DNA of 49,056 bases, taken from an uncultured Eubacteriales bacterium. GTDB lineage: Bacteria > Bacillota > Clostridia > Lachnospirales > Lachnospiraceae. The stretch is from contig CASDVE010000023.1 of assembly GCA_949284175.1 (NCBI GenBank), forward strand, positions 1 to 49,056. The letters run 5' to 3'. Position numbers and translations under genes: made by a program. Shown piece by piece: positions 42,297 to 48,686 of this stretch (the first letter of the stretch is position 1; every line of letters begins with the position of its first letter). The notes beneath the pieces were generated by a model that did no database searches, had not been told where the DNA came from, and saw only the letters and a program-made list of their open reading frames with translations.

Positions 42297-44093
42297 ATGG
42301 ACATTTTTTCGATTTTAACCTTAATCGGAGGAATTGGTTTATTTCTTTATGGAATTAGCCTCCTCGGTAGCTCTCTCGAAAAAATTGCTGGAAGCGGGCT
42401 TGAAAAAACCCTAGAAAAACTTACCAACAATAAGTGGAAAGGGCTTGCTCTTGGAACAGTGGTCACTGGTATTATCCAGAGTTCTGCCGCAACAACTATT
42501 ATGCTCCTCGGTTTCGTCAATGCTGGTATTATGAAACTCTCCCAAACAGTTCCTGTTATGATGGGAGCGAATATCGGTACAACGGTAACTGGACAAATTC
42601 TCCGTCTTGGAGATGTAAATGGAACATCTAGTTATTTTATGCAGTTTTTACAACCTAGCAGTTTTGCACCATTAGTTATTGGAATTGGTGCAGCAATTAT
42701 GCTTGTATCTAAGAAGAGAAGAACAAAAGATATTGCTGGTCTTTTAATTGGATTTGGTATTTTATTCTTTGGTATGTCTACAATGGAAGGGGCTCTTGCT
42801 CCTTTAAAAGATTCTGAATCATTCCGTCAGCTCTTTTTCTTATTTGAAAACCCGCTCCTCGGTGTATTATTAGGACTTGTTGTAACAGCTATTCTTCAGA
42901 GTTCTTCTGCATCTGTCGGTCTTTTACAGGCAATTTCCTCAACAGGTGCCATTACCTTTTCCATGGTAGCTCCTATCGTCATCGGTATGAATGTAGGAAA
43001 ATGTATTACGGTGGTTTTGGCGAGTATTGGAACAAATAAAAATGCAAAACGAGTTGTCACTTGCGACCTAGCTATGAACATTATTAACGCTTGTATTTAT
43101 TTGATTGCGATCTATTCTTACCAAGCCTTTATTGGATTTTCTTTTTGGGAATCTCCAATGAATCGAGGGGACATCGCAAACTTCCATACCTTATTTAATA
43201 TTGGAACGACCGTTATTCTGTTCCCATTCACTTCACTTCTTGTGAAATTAGCTTATACAATTATCAAAGATGATGAGCCATCTAAGATTGATAAAGAATT
43301 AGCTCTTCTTGATGATATTTTCTTAGATCGTCCAGTAGTGGCTCTTGAGCAATGCAAAAAAGTAATTCTTTCTATGGGTGATGCTGTAAAAGAGAATTAT
43401 AAACTTGCCATTGCACTCTTAGAACAATACAATCCAAAACAAGTAGAACAATTAAAAGAAAATGAGAAATTTTTAGATAAATCAGAAACCCTTTTAAGCG
43501 AATATCTTGTTCGTGTTACTGCACGAGGTATTTCCAGTGAAAATCGCAACTTAGCAAAGGAGATTATGCACTCTGTCAGCGACTTTGAACGCATGGGGGA
43601 TCACTGTATCAATATCGTAGATGTGGCAAATTATAATCGGGAACAACATATCACATTTTCTGATTCTGCAAAAAAACAGTTAGAATATATGGAACAAGCA
43701 GTATCCCACGTAATAGACTTAACTTGTGAAGCATTTTCAACAGAGGATAGCAAATTAGCTTCTAAAGTTGAACCGTTAGAAGAAGTGGTGGATGTCATCA
43801 AAGAAACCCTTAAAAATGACCATATTACACGCCTTCAAGATGGAAATTGTAATGTGCAAAGCGGTATCTCTTATATCGAATTACTGACAAGTTTTGAACG
43901 CATTTCCGATCACTGCTCAAATATTGCATTACATATTTTACAAAAAGCACTTGGAGCGTCTGGTTTTGATATGCACGAATTCACCCATGAAATTCATAAA
44001 AACAGTACGAGTGAATATAAAGAATTATATAACTCCTTTATGTATCAGTATATGAATCCATTGGAAAAAGAGATTGCACAATCAAAAATTTAA
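42297..44093 (+). CDS. Na/Pi cotransporter family protein with PhoU-like domain
   Basis: A 598-residue membrane transporter of the NptA/YjbB group. Two inverted Na/Pi repeats are marked by GIIQSSAATT (Q61) and AILQSSSASVG (Q201), with GANIGTTVTG and GMNVGKCITVV after each. About eight helices occupy residues 1-325. The C-terminal cytoplasmic region (about 340-550) is PhoU-like, with two helical repeats containing DFERMGDHCINI and SFERISDHCSNI. It exchanges phosphate with sodium; the direction is not certain. TAGGAG precedes the ATG. Single gene with a bidirectional terminator shared with the MarR-type gene. Confidence 0.92.
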   Translation: MDIFSILTLIGGIGLFLYGISLLGSSLEKIAGSGLEKTLEKLTNNKWKGLALGTVVTGIIQSSAATTIMLLGFVNAGIMKLSQTVPVMMGANIGTTVTGQILRLGDVNGTSSYFMQFLQPSSFAPLVIGIGAAIMLVSKKRRTKDIAGLLIGFGILFFGMSTMEGALAPLKDSESFRQLFFLFENPLLGVLLGLVVTAILQSSSASVGLLQAISSTGAITFSMVAPIVIGMNVGKCITVVLASIGTNKNAKRVVTCDLAMNIINACIYLIAIYSYQAFIGFSFWESPMNRGDIANFHTLFNIGTTVILFPFTSLLVKLAYTIIKDDEPSKIDKELALLDDIFLDRPVVALEQCKKVILSMGDAVKENYKLAIALLEQYNPKQVEQLKENEKFLDKSETLLSEYLVRVTARGISSENRNLAKEIMHSVSDFERMGDHCINIVDVANYNREQHITFSDSAKKQLEYMEQAVSHVIDLTCEAFSTEDSKLASKVEPLEEVVDVIKETLKNDHITRLQDGNCNVQSGISYIELLTSFERISDHCSNIALHILQKALGASGFDMHEFTHEIHKNSTSEYKELYNSFMYQYMNPLEKEIAQSKI

Positions 44094-44102
44094 TATTAAA
44101 TG

Positions 44103-44139
44103 AAAAAAAGTCACTGGAATTATCCCAGTGACTTTTTTT
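44103..44139. terminator. Bidirectional terminator between the Na/Pi cotransporter and MarR-type genes
   Basis: Arms AAAAAAAGTCACTGG and CCAGTGACTTTTTTT, a 15-bp stem with a 6-nt loop. It touches the stop codon of the MarR-type gene. Confidence 0.85.
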
Positions 44140-44585
44140 CATGGTTTACCATGCTCTATATGAAAGTAATCTCGAATATTATTAAGTGCTTTCATTAAAA
44201 CTTCTATTTCTTCCTCATTAAGCCTATTTAAAATCGCCTCTGTCATTTGATGATGAAACTGTTTATGATGCTCATATGCCTTTTTTCCTTTATCAGAAAG
44301 AGAAATAAAAACAACCCTTCGATCTTTTTCTCCCCTTGTTCTAACAACATATCCTTTTTTCACGAGATTATTGATAGCAATTGTCAATGTCCCCACTGTC
44401 ACTCTCATCTTCCCTGCAATTGCGGACATATTCTTCGGAGAGTCCAGTCCAATTGTCTCAATAATGTGCATATCATTGCTAGAAATATCTTTAAACTCAT
44501 CAGATATAATCGCTTTTTCTTCCACATCCATAATATCGTTAAATAAGCTCACCAGTATATGATTGACAGCCTGATAATGATCCAC
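44139..44585 (-). CDS. MarR family regulator, FabT-like
   Basis: A 148-residue winged-helix repressor. Recognition elements 'AGKMRVTVGTLTIAINNLV' and wing 'RGEKDRRVVFISLSDKGKKA' are clear. The sequence, length and N-terminal 'HYQAVNHILVSLFNDIMDVEE' resemble FabT, which controls fatty-acid synthesis genes in Firmicutes; no fab genes follow here, so the gene is isolated. The start is GTG at 44585 with AAGGGGG 7 nt upstream. A near-palindrome of the FabT-box type (44667-44683) upstream suggests autoregulation. Confidence 0.85.
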   Translation of the reverse strand: MDHYQAVNHILVSLFNDIMDVEEKAIISDEFKDISSNDMHIIETIGLDSPKNMSAIAGKMRVTVGTLTIAINNLVKKGYVVRTRGEKDRRVVFISLSDKGKKAYEHHKQFHHQMTEAILNRLNEEEIEVLMKALNNIRDYFHIEHGKP

Positions 44586-44666
44586 AAAAAAACCCCCTTC
44601 CTCTATCTTTCTATCTATTTGCTATATTTTTCATTCCTTTATAGGATACCCAAATAAAGGAAAAAT

Positions 44667-44683
44667 ACTTTTATTATCAAACT
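44667..44683. promoter_or_regulatory. FabT-box-like operator upstream of the MarR-type gene
   Basis: Near-palindrome ACTTTTATTATCAAACT (minus AGTTTGATAATAAAAGT), two mismatched pairs, close to the FabT site AGTTTGATTATCAAA. It includes GATAAT, usable as a -10, about 85 bp before the gene. Confidence 0.45.
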
Positions 44684-44834
44684 AATTGTATTCTTAGTAT
44701 AACACAAAATCAGATAGCTAGGAAATACTTTTCATTATATTTTTGTTTTCATACTATCTTTTTTACACAAAAAAGAAAATGACACAATCAATGCATCATC
44801 TTCTTTTATACAACGAACTTCTCTATTCTATTAT

Positions 44835-44945
44835 TTATTCTAAATTCCGTTTATTATCTAACATATATTTTGTACTAAAGAAATAGATAATACTATATAT
44901 AACAGATAATAAAATCATTCCAATAAATGAAAAGTCTAATCCCCC
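44835..44945 (-). pseudogene. C-terminal remnant of an ABC-2 type permease
   Basis: An open minus frame without a start, beginning at the edge of an IS200-type hairpin and ending in TAA. The peptide has a hydrophobic helix (FIGMILLSVIYSIIYFF) followed by a basic tail KYMLDNKRNLE, like the last helix and end of ABC-2 permeases. It is the 3' end of a gene whose upstream part is gone. Together with the gntR fragment at 45210-45245 in the same direction, it suggests a GntR-ABC operon lost between them. The family call rests on the short fragment. Confidence 0.55.
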
Positions 44946-44958
44946 AGCTATGCTGGGG
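44942..44958 (+). mobile_element. Left-end hairpin of an IS200/IS605-type element
   Basis: CCCCAGC, loop TAT, GCTGGGG: a perfect 7-bp hairpin, the type of subterminal palindrome recognised by Y1 transposases at the left end. It lies about 100 bp upstream of the transposase start, as expected, and directly abuts the permease remnant. Confidence 0.7.
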
Positions 44959-44999
44959 CGAATAGTGCAAGTGAAAACGATGAAGATATGAATAAAAAG

Positions 45000-45052
45000 C
45001 CTCCTATGTTATATTGAGAATGGTGTCGCAAGCCAAATTCAAACATAGGAGG
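45000..45052 (+). promoter_or_regulatory. Hairpin hiding the ribosome site of the IS200-type transposase
   Basis: CCTCCTATGTT (45000-45010) is perfectly complementary to AACATAGGAGG (45042-45052), which contains the Shine-Dalgarno AGGAGG of tnpA. Such sequestration is known to hold down translation of IS200 transposase. Confidence 0.75.
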
Positions 45053-45060
45053 TAGTCCAA

Positions 45061-45213
45061 ATGGACAATAGAAGCATATCACATACTCGACGGAAATGCC
45101 AATACCATATTGTATTTATTCCAAAATATCATAAAAAAGTACTATACGAAAAGAAAAGATGCTGCCGCATCTATGATTTTTTAATCATTGATGCGGCAGC
45201 CCCTGATGACTAA
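45061..45213 (+). pseudogene. tnpA: Truncated IS200-type transposase TnpA
   Basis: An open frame of 50 codons with a good AGGAGG. The first 33 residues (SISHTRRKCQYHIVFIPKY then HKKVLYEKKR) match the N-terminus of Y1/HUH transposases of the IS200/IS605 group. After about 45160 the frame runs into a 40-nt hairpin and unrelated codons. The HUH histidine pair and the catalytic tyrosine are missing, so the product is inactive. The right end of the element is not visible. Confidence 0.8.
45161..45200. repeat. 40-nt near-perfect inverted repeat
   Basis: Arms GCTGCCGCATC and GATGCGGCAGC, then a T/T mismatch, then ATGATT and AATCAT around TTTT. On the minus strand it is followed by ATCTTTTCTTTTC, a usable terminator tail. 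It marks the point where transposase homology ends. Confidence 0.75.
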
Positions 45214-45245
45214 ACTGGTCTGTCTGCTCGAATATCCCAAGTCAT
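45210..45245 (-). pseudogene. N-terminal remnant of a GntR family regulator
   Basis: ATG with AAGGAGAG upstream opens MTWDIRADRPV and stops after 11 codons. This matches the conserved start of YtrA-type GntR regulators (MTW-x(4)-RPIY-type). The frame breaks where Tyr-Leu-Gln would follow, at the junction with foreign sequence. Upstream DNA still holds a possible operator palindrome. Short, so the call depends on the diagnostic N-terminus. Confidence 0.6.
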
Positions 45246-45321
45246 AATAAAACTCTCCTTATTAAAATTATTTAAGTTTGTAAAGGCACCCTATAATCCT
45301 TAGTCATTTTGTTCTTTGTCT

Positions 45322-45337
45322 ATTACAAATTTGTAAT
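45322..45337. promoter_or_regulatory. Perfect 16-bp palindrome upstream of the GntR remnant
   Basis: ATTACAAATTTGTAAT, 77 bp before the fragment's ATG. GntR regulators of ABC operons usually bind such palindromes in their own promoter, so this is a likely orphaned operator. Confidence 0.5.
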
Positions 45338-45376
45338 CAAATTTCCTCTATATGTCCTACTCACCACACTTTCCTA

Positions 45377-45397
45377 TGTCGTTACACTTTTTGTATC
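45377..45397 (-). repeat. 21-nt motif, copy 2
   Basis: Second copy of the motif at 5281-5301 with one mismatch, 132 bp upstream of the GntR remnant and in the same orientation to its gene as copy 1. A remote shared operator or a chance AT-rich match are both possible. Confidence 0.4.
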
Positions 45398-45423
45398 TTT
45401 CATTTCTTTGTTCATACTATAAA

Positions 45424-45448
45424 ATTGTACTACTATATTATTGTACTA
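45424..45448. repeat. Direct repeat ATTGTACTA upstream of the HicB-like gene
   Basis: ATTGTACTA occurs at 45424-45432 and 45440-45448, 16 bp apart, about 135 bp before hicB. This spacing is suitable for a dimeric regulator such as an autoregulating antitoxin. Confidence 0.35.
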
Positions 45449-45578
45449 ATTATTTAATACAAAAATATAATCGTTTTTTTCGATTGTCAGGTCCTATTTT
45501 TTAATTTTATTCGTTTCAAAAATATGGCGAAAAACACGTATTATATATTATAATAACAATTGCAAAAAAGTGTTATTT

Positions 45579-45893
45579 ATGTTATCTACTTATCCGTCTT
45601 GTTTTTTTAAAAAAGAAAATGGATATTCTGTCATTTTCCCTGACTTGAATTATCTAGTAATCTGTGGTGAAACACTTGATGAAGTCTTTGCTATGGCTGT
45701 TGACTGTCTTTCTAGTTATTTATATTTGCAAAGAAAAGAAAACGAATCTACTCCACCACCTTCTACTATGGAACAAATAAACTTAAACGATGTTGCAAAT
45801 GAATTACAACTTAAAGAAAGCGACGGATTTATTAACATAGTTACTGTCGATGTAACAGAATATACAAAAACTCATTTTGAAATATCGGTGTAA
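45579..45893 (+). CDS. HicB-like antitoxin, apparently without a HicA toxin
   Basis: A 104-residue protein with the HicB partial-RNase-H-like fold: YPSCFFKKENGYSVIFPDLNYLVICGETLDEVFAMAVDCL (read in two overlapping halves) carries the GYSVxFPDL-type motif. No ribbon-helix-helix or HTH DNA-binding tail is evident; the C-terminal half is 'FINIVTVDVTEYTKTHFEI'. ATG 45579 or GTG 45570 could start it; ribosome-site sequence is poor for both. No HicA reading frame occurs within 300 bp on either side. It may be a stand-alone HicB-type regulator. Confidence 0.75.
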   Translation: MLSTYPSCFFKKENGYSVIFPDLNYLVICGETLDEVFAMAVDCLSSYLYLQRKENESTPPPSTMEQINLNDVANELQLKESDGFINIVTVDVTEYTKTHFEISV

Positions 45894-45976
45894 AAGATAT
45901 TGACGATTCATGCATAGCTTAACAATGCTGCTTTTTACTAGAAGCCTTAAAAGCAAAATTACATTTAGAATAAAAC

Positions 45977-46020
45977 AAAAAGGCTGTCGGAAAATTTAAA
46001 TCTTTTATTTTCCGACAGCC
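45977..46020 (-). terminator. Terminator of the two-component operon
   Basis: Arms GGCTGTCGGAAAAT and ATTTTCCGACAGCC with a T-run on the minus strand. It is 70 bp after the small membrane-protein stop; the plus side has no T-run. Confidence 0.75.
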
Positions 46021-46089
46021 CATTCCATCTAAATACTTTTGCTCCTATTTTCTATCCCCTATACTCTCCTAAAACTTTTGCTACACTTA

Positions 46090-46365
46090 TTATTTATTGA
46101 GAATTTTTCTAATAAATAATACATAGACAGAAACACATAGAATAATATTTGATAAAAGCACCTTAATGCCAGTTTGTATCTGTCCTGTTTTTATATAAGA
46201 AAAACAGGCAATAAACAATAAAAGAGCTAAAGCAATATATATCCCAAAAATAAGAAAAAATAACACTTTGTTTTTTCTCTTTCTTTTATCATAAACATTA
46301 TCAACCACATGCAATAATAAAATTTCTAATACAATTGTAATAATCATAAATAGTATATAATTCAT
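46090..46365 (-). CDS. Small three-helix membrane protein
   Basis: A 91-residue protein with predicted helices at about 2-21, 33-55 and 67-86 and a basic stretch DKRKRKNK between the first two. I recognise no family. AAGGAGTG precedes the ATG. It follows the LytTR response regulator by 37 bp on the same strand and shares its terminator, so it is probably the last gene of that operon. Possible roles are a sensor accessory or an immunity-like protein; neither is shown by the sequence. Confidence 0.7.
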   Translation of the reverse strand: MNYILFMIITIVLEILLLHVVDNVYDKRKRKNKVLFFLIFGIYIALALLLFIACFSYIKTGQIQTGIKVLLSNIILCVSVYVLFIRKILNK

Positions 46366-46402
46366 ATTTCACACTCCTTAACTATCAACTTTATTGTAAA
46401 TA

Positions 46403-47098
46403 TTATCCATTTCCATTCTGAAATTTCCACTCAAAAAATGCTTCTTTAAAGCTATTATATCGACGTACACTCATTTCTATTACTTCGTTATTTTTTAAGA
46501 AAACCTTTCTTCTTTCAAAATTGACAACTTCCTCCATATTCACAATATAAGAACGATGAATCAAGAAAAATCCAAAATTTTCTAACTTAATAGCCAAAGC
46601 ATTAATACTTCCAATACTCTCATAATTTCCTTGTCGAGTATGCAAGCGCAAATGCCTTCCATATGTTTCAATATACAAAATATCCTTTATTCTCATTTTC
46701 CTATCTCCCATTGATACAATATGAAACTCTATTTTTTTATTTTGTATTAATTTTACTTCTGCACTTGTTAATGCCTCATGAATATCTCCCAATTTTGTTT
46801 TCTCAATATAGCGAAATGCCTCCACTTGATACCCTTTGTTCCATAACTCCCCATGTGTCGTTAATATAATAAGAATTATTTCTGGATAAAAAGACTTATA
46901 CTTTTTACTAATAGCAAAACCATCTTCTCCTCCTAATTCAATATCCATAAAAACAATATCAAATTCCTCTAGCAACTCAAGGAACCTCTCTCCTGTATCA
47001 TAACATTTTATTTCAACGTCATAATCATAAAAATATATTATTTTTTTCTTAACTTCTTCTTGCCAATATTTTTGATCTTCTACTAAAGCAATTTTCAT
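46403..47098 (-). CDS. LytTR family response regulator (AgrA/ComE type)
   Basis: A 231-residue regulator. The receiver domain (1-115) has the acidic pair near the start (VEDQ), phospho-acceptor D52 in IVFMDIELGG and LTTHGELW near the switch region. The LytTR DNA-binding domain (about 128-228) includes ILYIETYGRHLRLHT, FFLIHRSYIVNMEEV and SVRRYNSFKEAF. LytTR regulators bind pairs of direct repeats. Its start overlaps the kinase stop by 4 bp, so translation is coupled. Target genes are unknown; no second LytTR-controlled promoter is clear in this window. Confidence 0.92.
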   Translation of the reverse strand: MKIALVEDQKYWQEEVKKKIIYFYDYDVEIKCYDTGERFLELLEEFDIVFMDIELGGEDGFAISKKYKSFYPEIILIILTTHGELWNKGYQVEAFRYIEKTKLGDIHEALTSAEVKLIQNKKIEFHIVSMGDRKMRIKDILYIETYGRHLRLHTRQGNYESIGSINALAIKLENFGFFLIHRSYIVNMEEVVNFERRKVFLKNNEVIEMSVRRYNSFKEAFFEWKFQNGNG

Positions 47099-48393
47099 AC
47101 CTTTACCTTTCTATTCTGCACCATAATTTGTATAATTGCTATCCGTTCATTCCCTATGAGCTCTTCTTGAAACTCAAACGTCCCTCTATATTTTTTTACG
47201 GTTTCTCTTATATTATCTATTCCAAATCCATGTGCTTTCCTATCATCTTTTCTCGTTATAAATTGTCCATTTTCTTTTCTTATTTTTTTATTATACGAAT
47301 TTTTTTCCTGAATGTAAATTATTTGCTCATCAAATCTCAATGCAATCTCTATAAATCCATTTTCACAATAAAGCGTTGCCTCATACGCATTTTCTATTAA
47401 ATTAGAAAATAGGACACATAAATCATATGAAGATATTTCACATTGTTCAGGTAAATAGCCTGTCACTTTAAGCTTTATTCCATTTTCTTTACATAGGTAG
47501 GCGTATTGATTCAATATTGCATCAAGAATACTATGATTCAAACAATATCCAACTGAAATCTTTTCTATATTTCCCCAAATTTGTTCAATATACTGTTCTA
47601 TCTCTTCTATATTTTTATTTTTACAATATTGCATAATAATAAAAATATGTTGTTTCATATCATGCCTAATTTTTCTTGTTTCCTTCTCTTTACTTTGAAT
47701 ATAATGATATTGCTGTTCTTGTAATTGCAAATAATGCTGATTCCTATTATCTTTTTCTTTTAATTTATGATTTAATACAGATAACTTTAACAATAATCCC
47801 ATTTGATAATAAGCACCTGCTATCATTAACAAATATATTATATAATATTTTACACTGTATTTTAACTCTTTTCCTTCCATCATAATATCCCAAATAAAAA
47901 CCAGTAAAAAACTATAAATAAATCCTATAATAAAAATATAAAATAAAGACAAAAATCCGATTTCCAAAAGACTAATATTTTGATTTCTCCAAGTTGTATA
48001 ATATAGAATAATAATAAAAAGAATTGTTCCTATATTACATAACATATAATCGGCATTTTTCCCCCAATCAAGTTGAAATACTATACGGAATATTTTAAAT
48101 CCTATCAAAGATAATCCATCCATACTACCAATCAATCCCACAACTCCAAATTCTAGTAATATTAACTTATAAAATGAATAATCAAATACTACAATCAGCT
48201 CTATTAAAACAAAAATCAAATAACTTATTATATTCTCTTCCATTATATATGTAATAAGATAGATATATAGTCCTAATCCGCTCAATGATATAAAAAAACA
48301 TATAGCATAATTTTTACGTATTTTTATCTTTGCAGCATATCGAAAAATTAAATAAAATTTTATCACTTCTAAAAATAACATAAAACATCTCAT
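47095..48393 (-). CDS. GHKL sensor histidine kinase (AgrC-like)
   Basis: A 432-residue membrane sensor. About six hydrophobic helices fill residues 1-205, as in peptide-sensing AgrC/ComD kinases. They are followed by a coiled region with RKIRHDMKQHIFIIMQ (His244, the phospho-acceptor), the N-box LFSNLIENAYEATL and the G-box HGFGIDNIRETVKKY of the GHKL ATPase. ATG 48393 follows AAGGGAAG; a GTG two codons earlier is also in frame. Operon order: kinase, LytTR regulator, small membrane protein. No agrB or agrD-like precursor gene lies beside it, so the inducing signal is unknown. Confidence 0.9.
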   Translation of the reverse strand: MRCFMLFLEVIKFYLIFRYAAKIKIRKNYAICFFISLSGLGLYIYLITYIMEENIISYLIFVLIELIVVFDYSFYKLILLEFGVVGLIGSMDGLSLIGFKIFRIVFQLDWGKNADYMLCNIGTILFIIILYYTTWRNQNISLLEIGFLSLFYIFIIGFIYSFLLVFIWDIMMEGKELKYSVKYYIIYLLMIAGAYYQMGLLLKLSVLNHKLKEKDNRNQHYLQLQEQQYHYIQSKEKETRKIRHDMKQHIFIIMQYCKNKNIEEIEQYIEQIWGNIEKISVGYCLNHSILDAILNQYAYLCKENGIKLKVTGYLPEQCEISSYDLCVLFSNLIENAYEATLYCENGFIEIALRFDEQIIYIQEKNSYNKKIRKENGQFITRKDDRKAHGFGIDNIRETVKKYRGTFEFQEELIGNERIAIIQIMVQNRKVKV

Positions 48394-48445
48394 AATCACT
48401 CTTCCCTTGTGTAAATATTTTATACTTTATAATCACCTTTTTCTT

Positions 48446-48475
48446 ATTATATCGACTTTAATACATATTTCTTAA
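48446..48475 (-). promoter_or_regulatory. Probable promoter of the two-component operon
   Basis: Minus strand perfect -10 TATAAT at 48446-48451 with a -35 TTAAGA 18 bp upstream. A further TTGACA upstream lacks a good -10. The spacer 48476-48600 is otherwise AT-rich and featureless. Confidence 0.45.
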
Positions 48476-48603
48476 CAAAATATCTTGTACGAATATAAAT
48501 TAAAAATATTTATGTATAAAAATGTCAAATTACTAAACAAATTATTGGTATGCTATTATTTCAAACTATAAATGAGCAAGTTCGTGATTTTACACAAATA
48601 AAA

Positions 48604-48686
48604 AAGAGACACCTAACTTCCATTGTGTTGTATAATGAAAATGAACCAATAACCATTTACAGCACTCACGAAAGGGGATGTCTCTT
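48604..48686 (+). mobile_element. Inverted repeat around the start of the right-edge transposase
   Basis: AAGAGACA (48604-48611) pairs perfectly with TGTCTCTT (48679-48686), which covers the transposase start codon. It may lie in the left end of the insertion sequence and limit translation of read-through transcripts. Confidence 0.5.

Noticed and set aside
45161..45200. The 40-nt inverted repeat taken as the right end of the IS200-type element
   Set aside because: It interrupts the transposase after only 33 residues, so the element is not complete up to this point. A terminator brought in by the rearrangement is at least as likely.
47128..47400. 90-codon plus-strand frame opposite the kinase gene
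   Set aside because: Antisense shadow of the GHKL domain, no ribosome site, phenylalanine/tyrosine-rich low-complexity reading.
48400..48600. agrD-like autoinducing peptide gene upstream of the GHKL kinase
   Set aside because: All short frames begin without a ribosome site and stop within a few codons; none has an amphipathic leader and cysteine-containing core.
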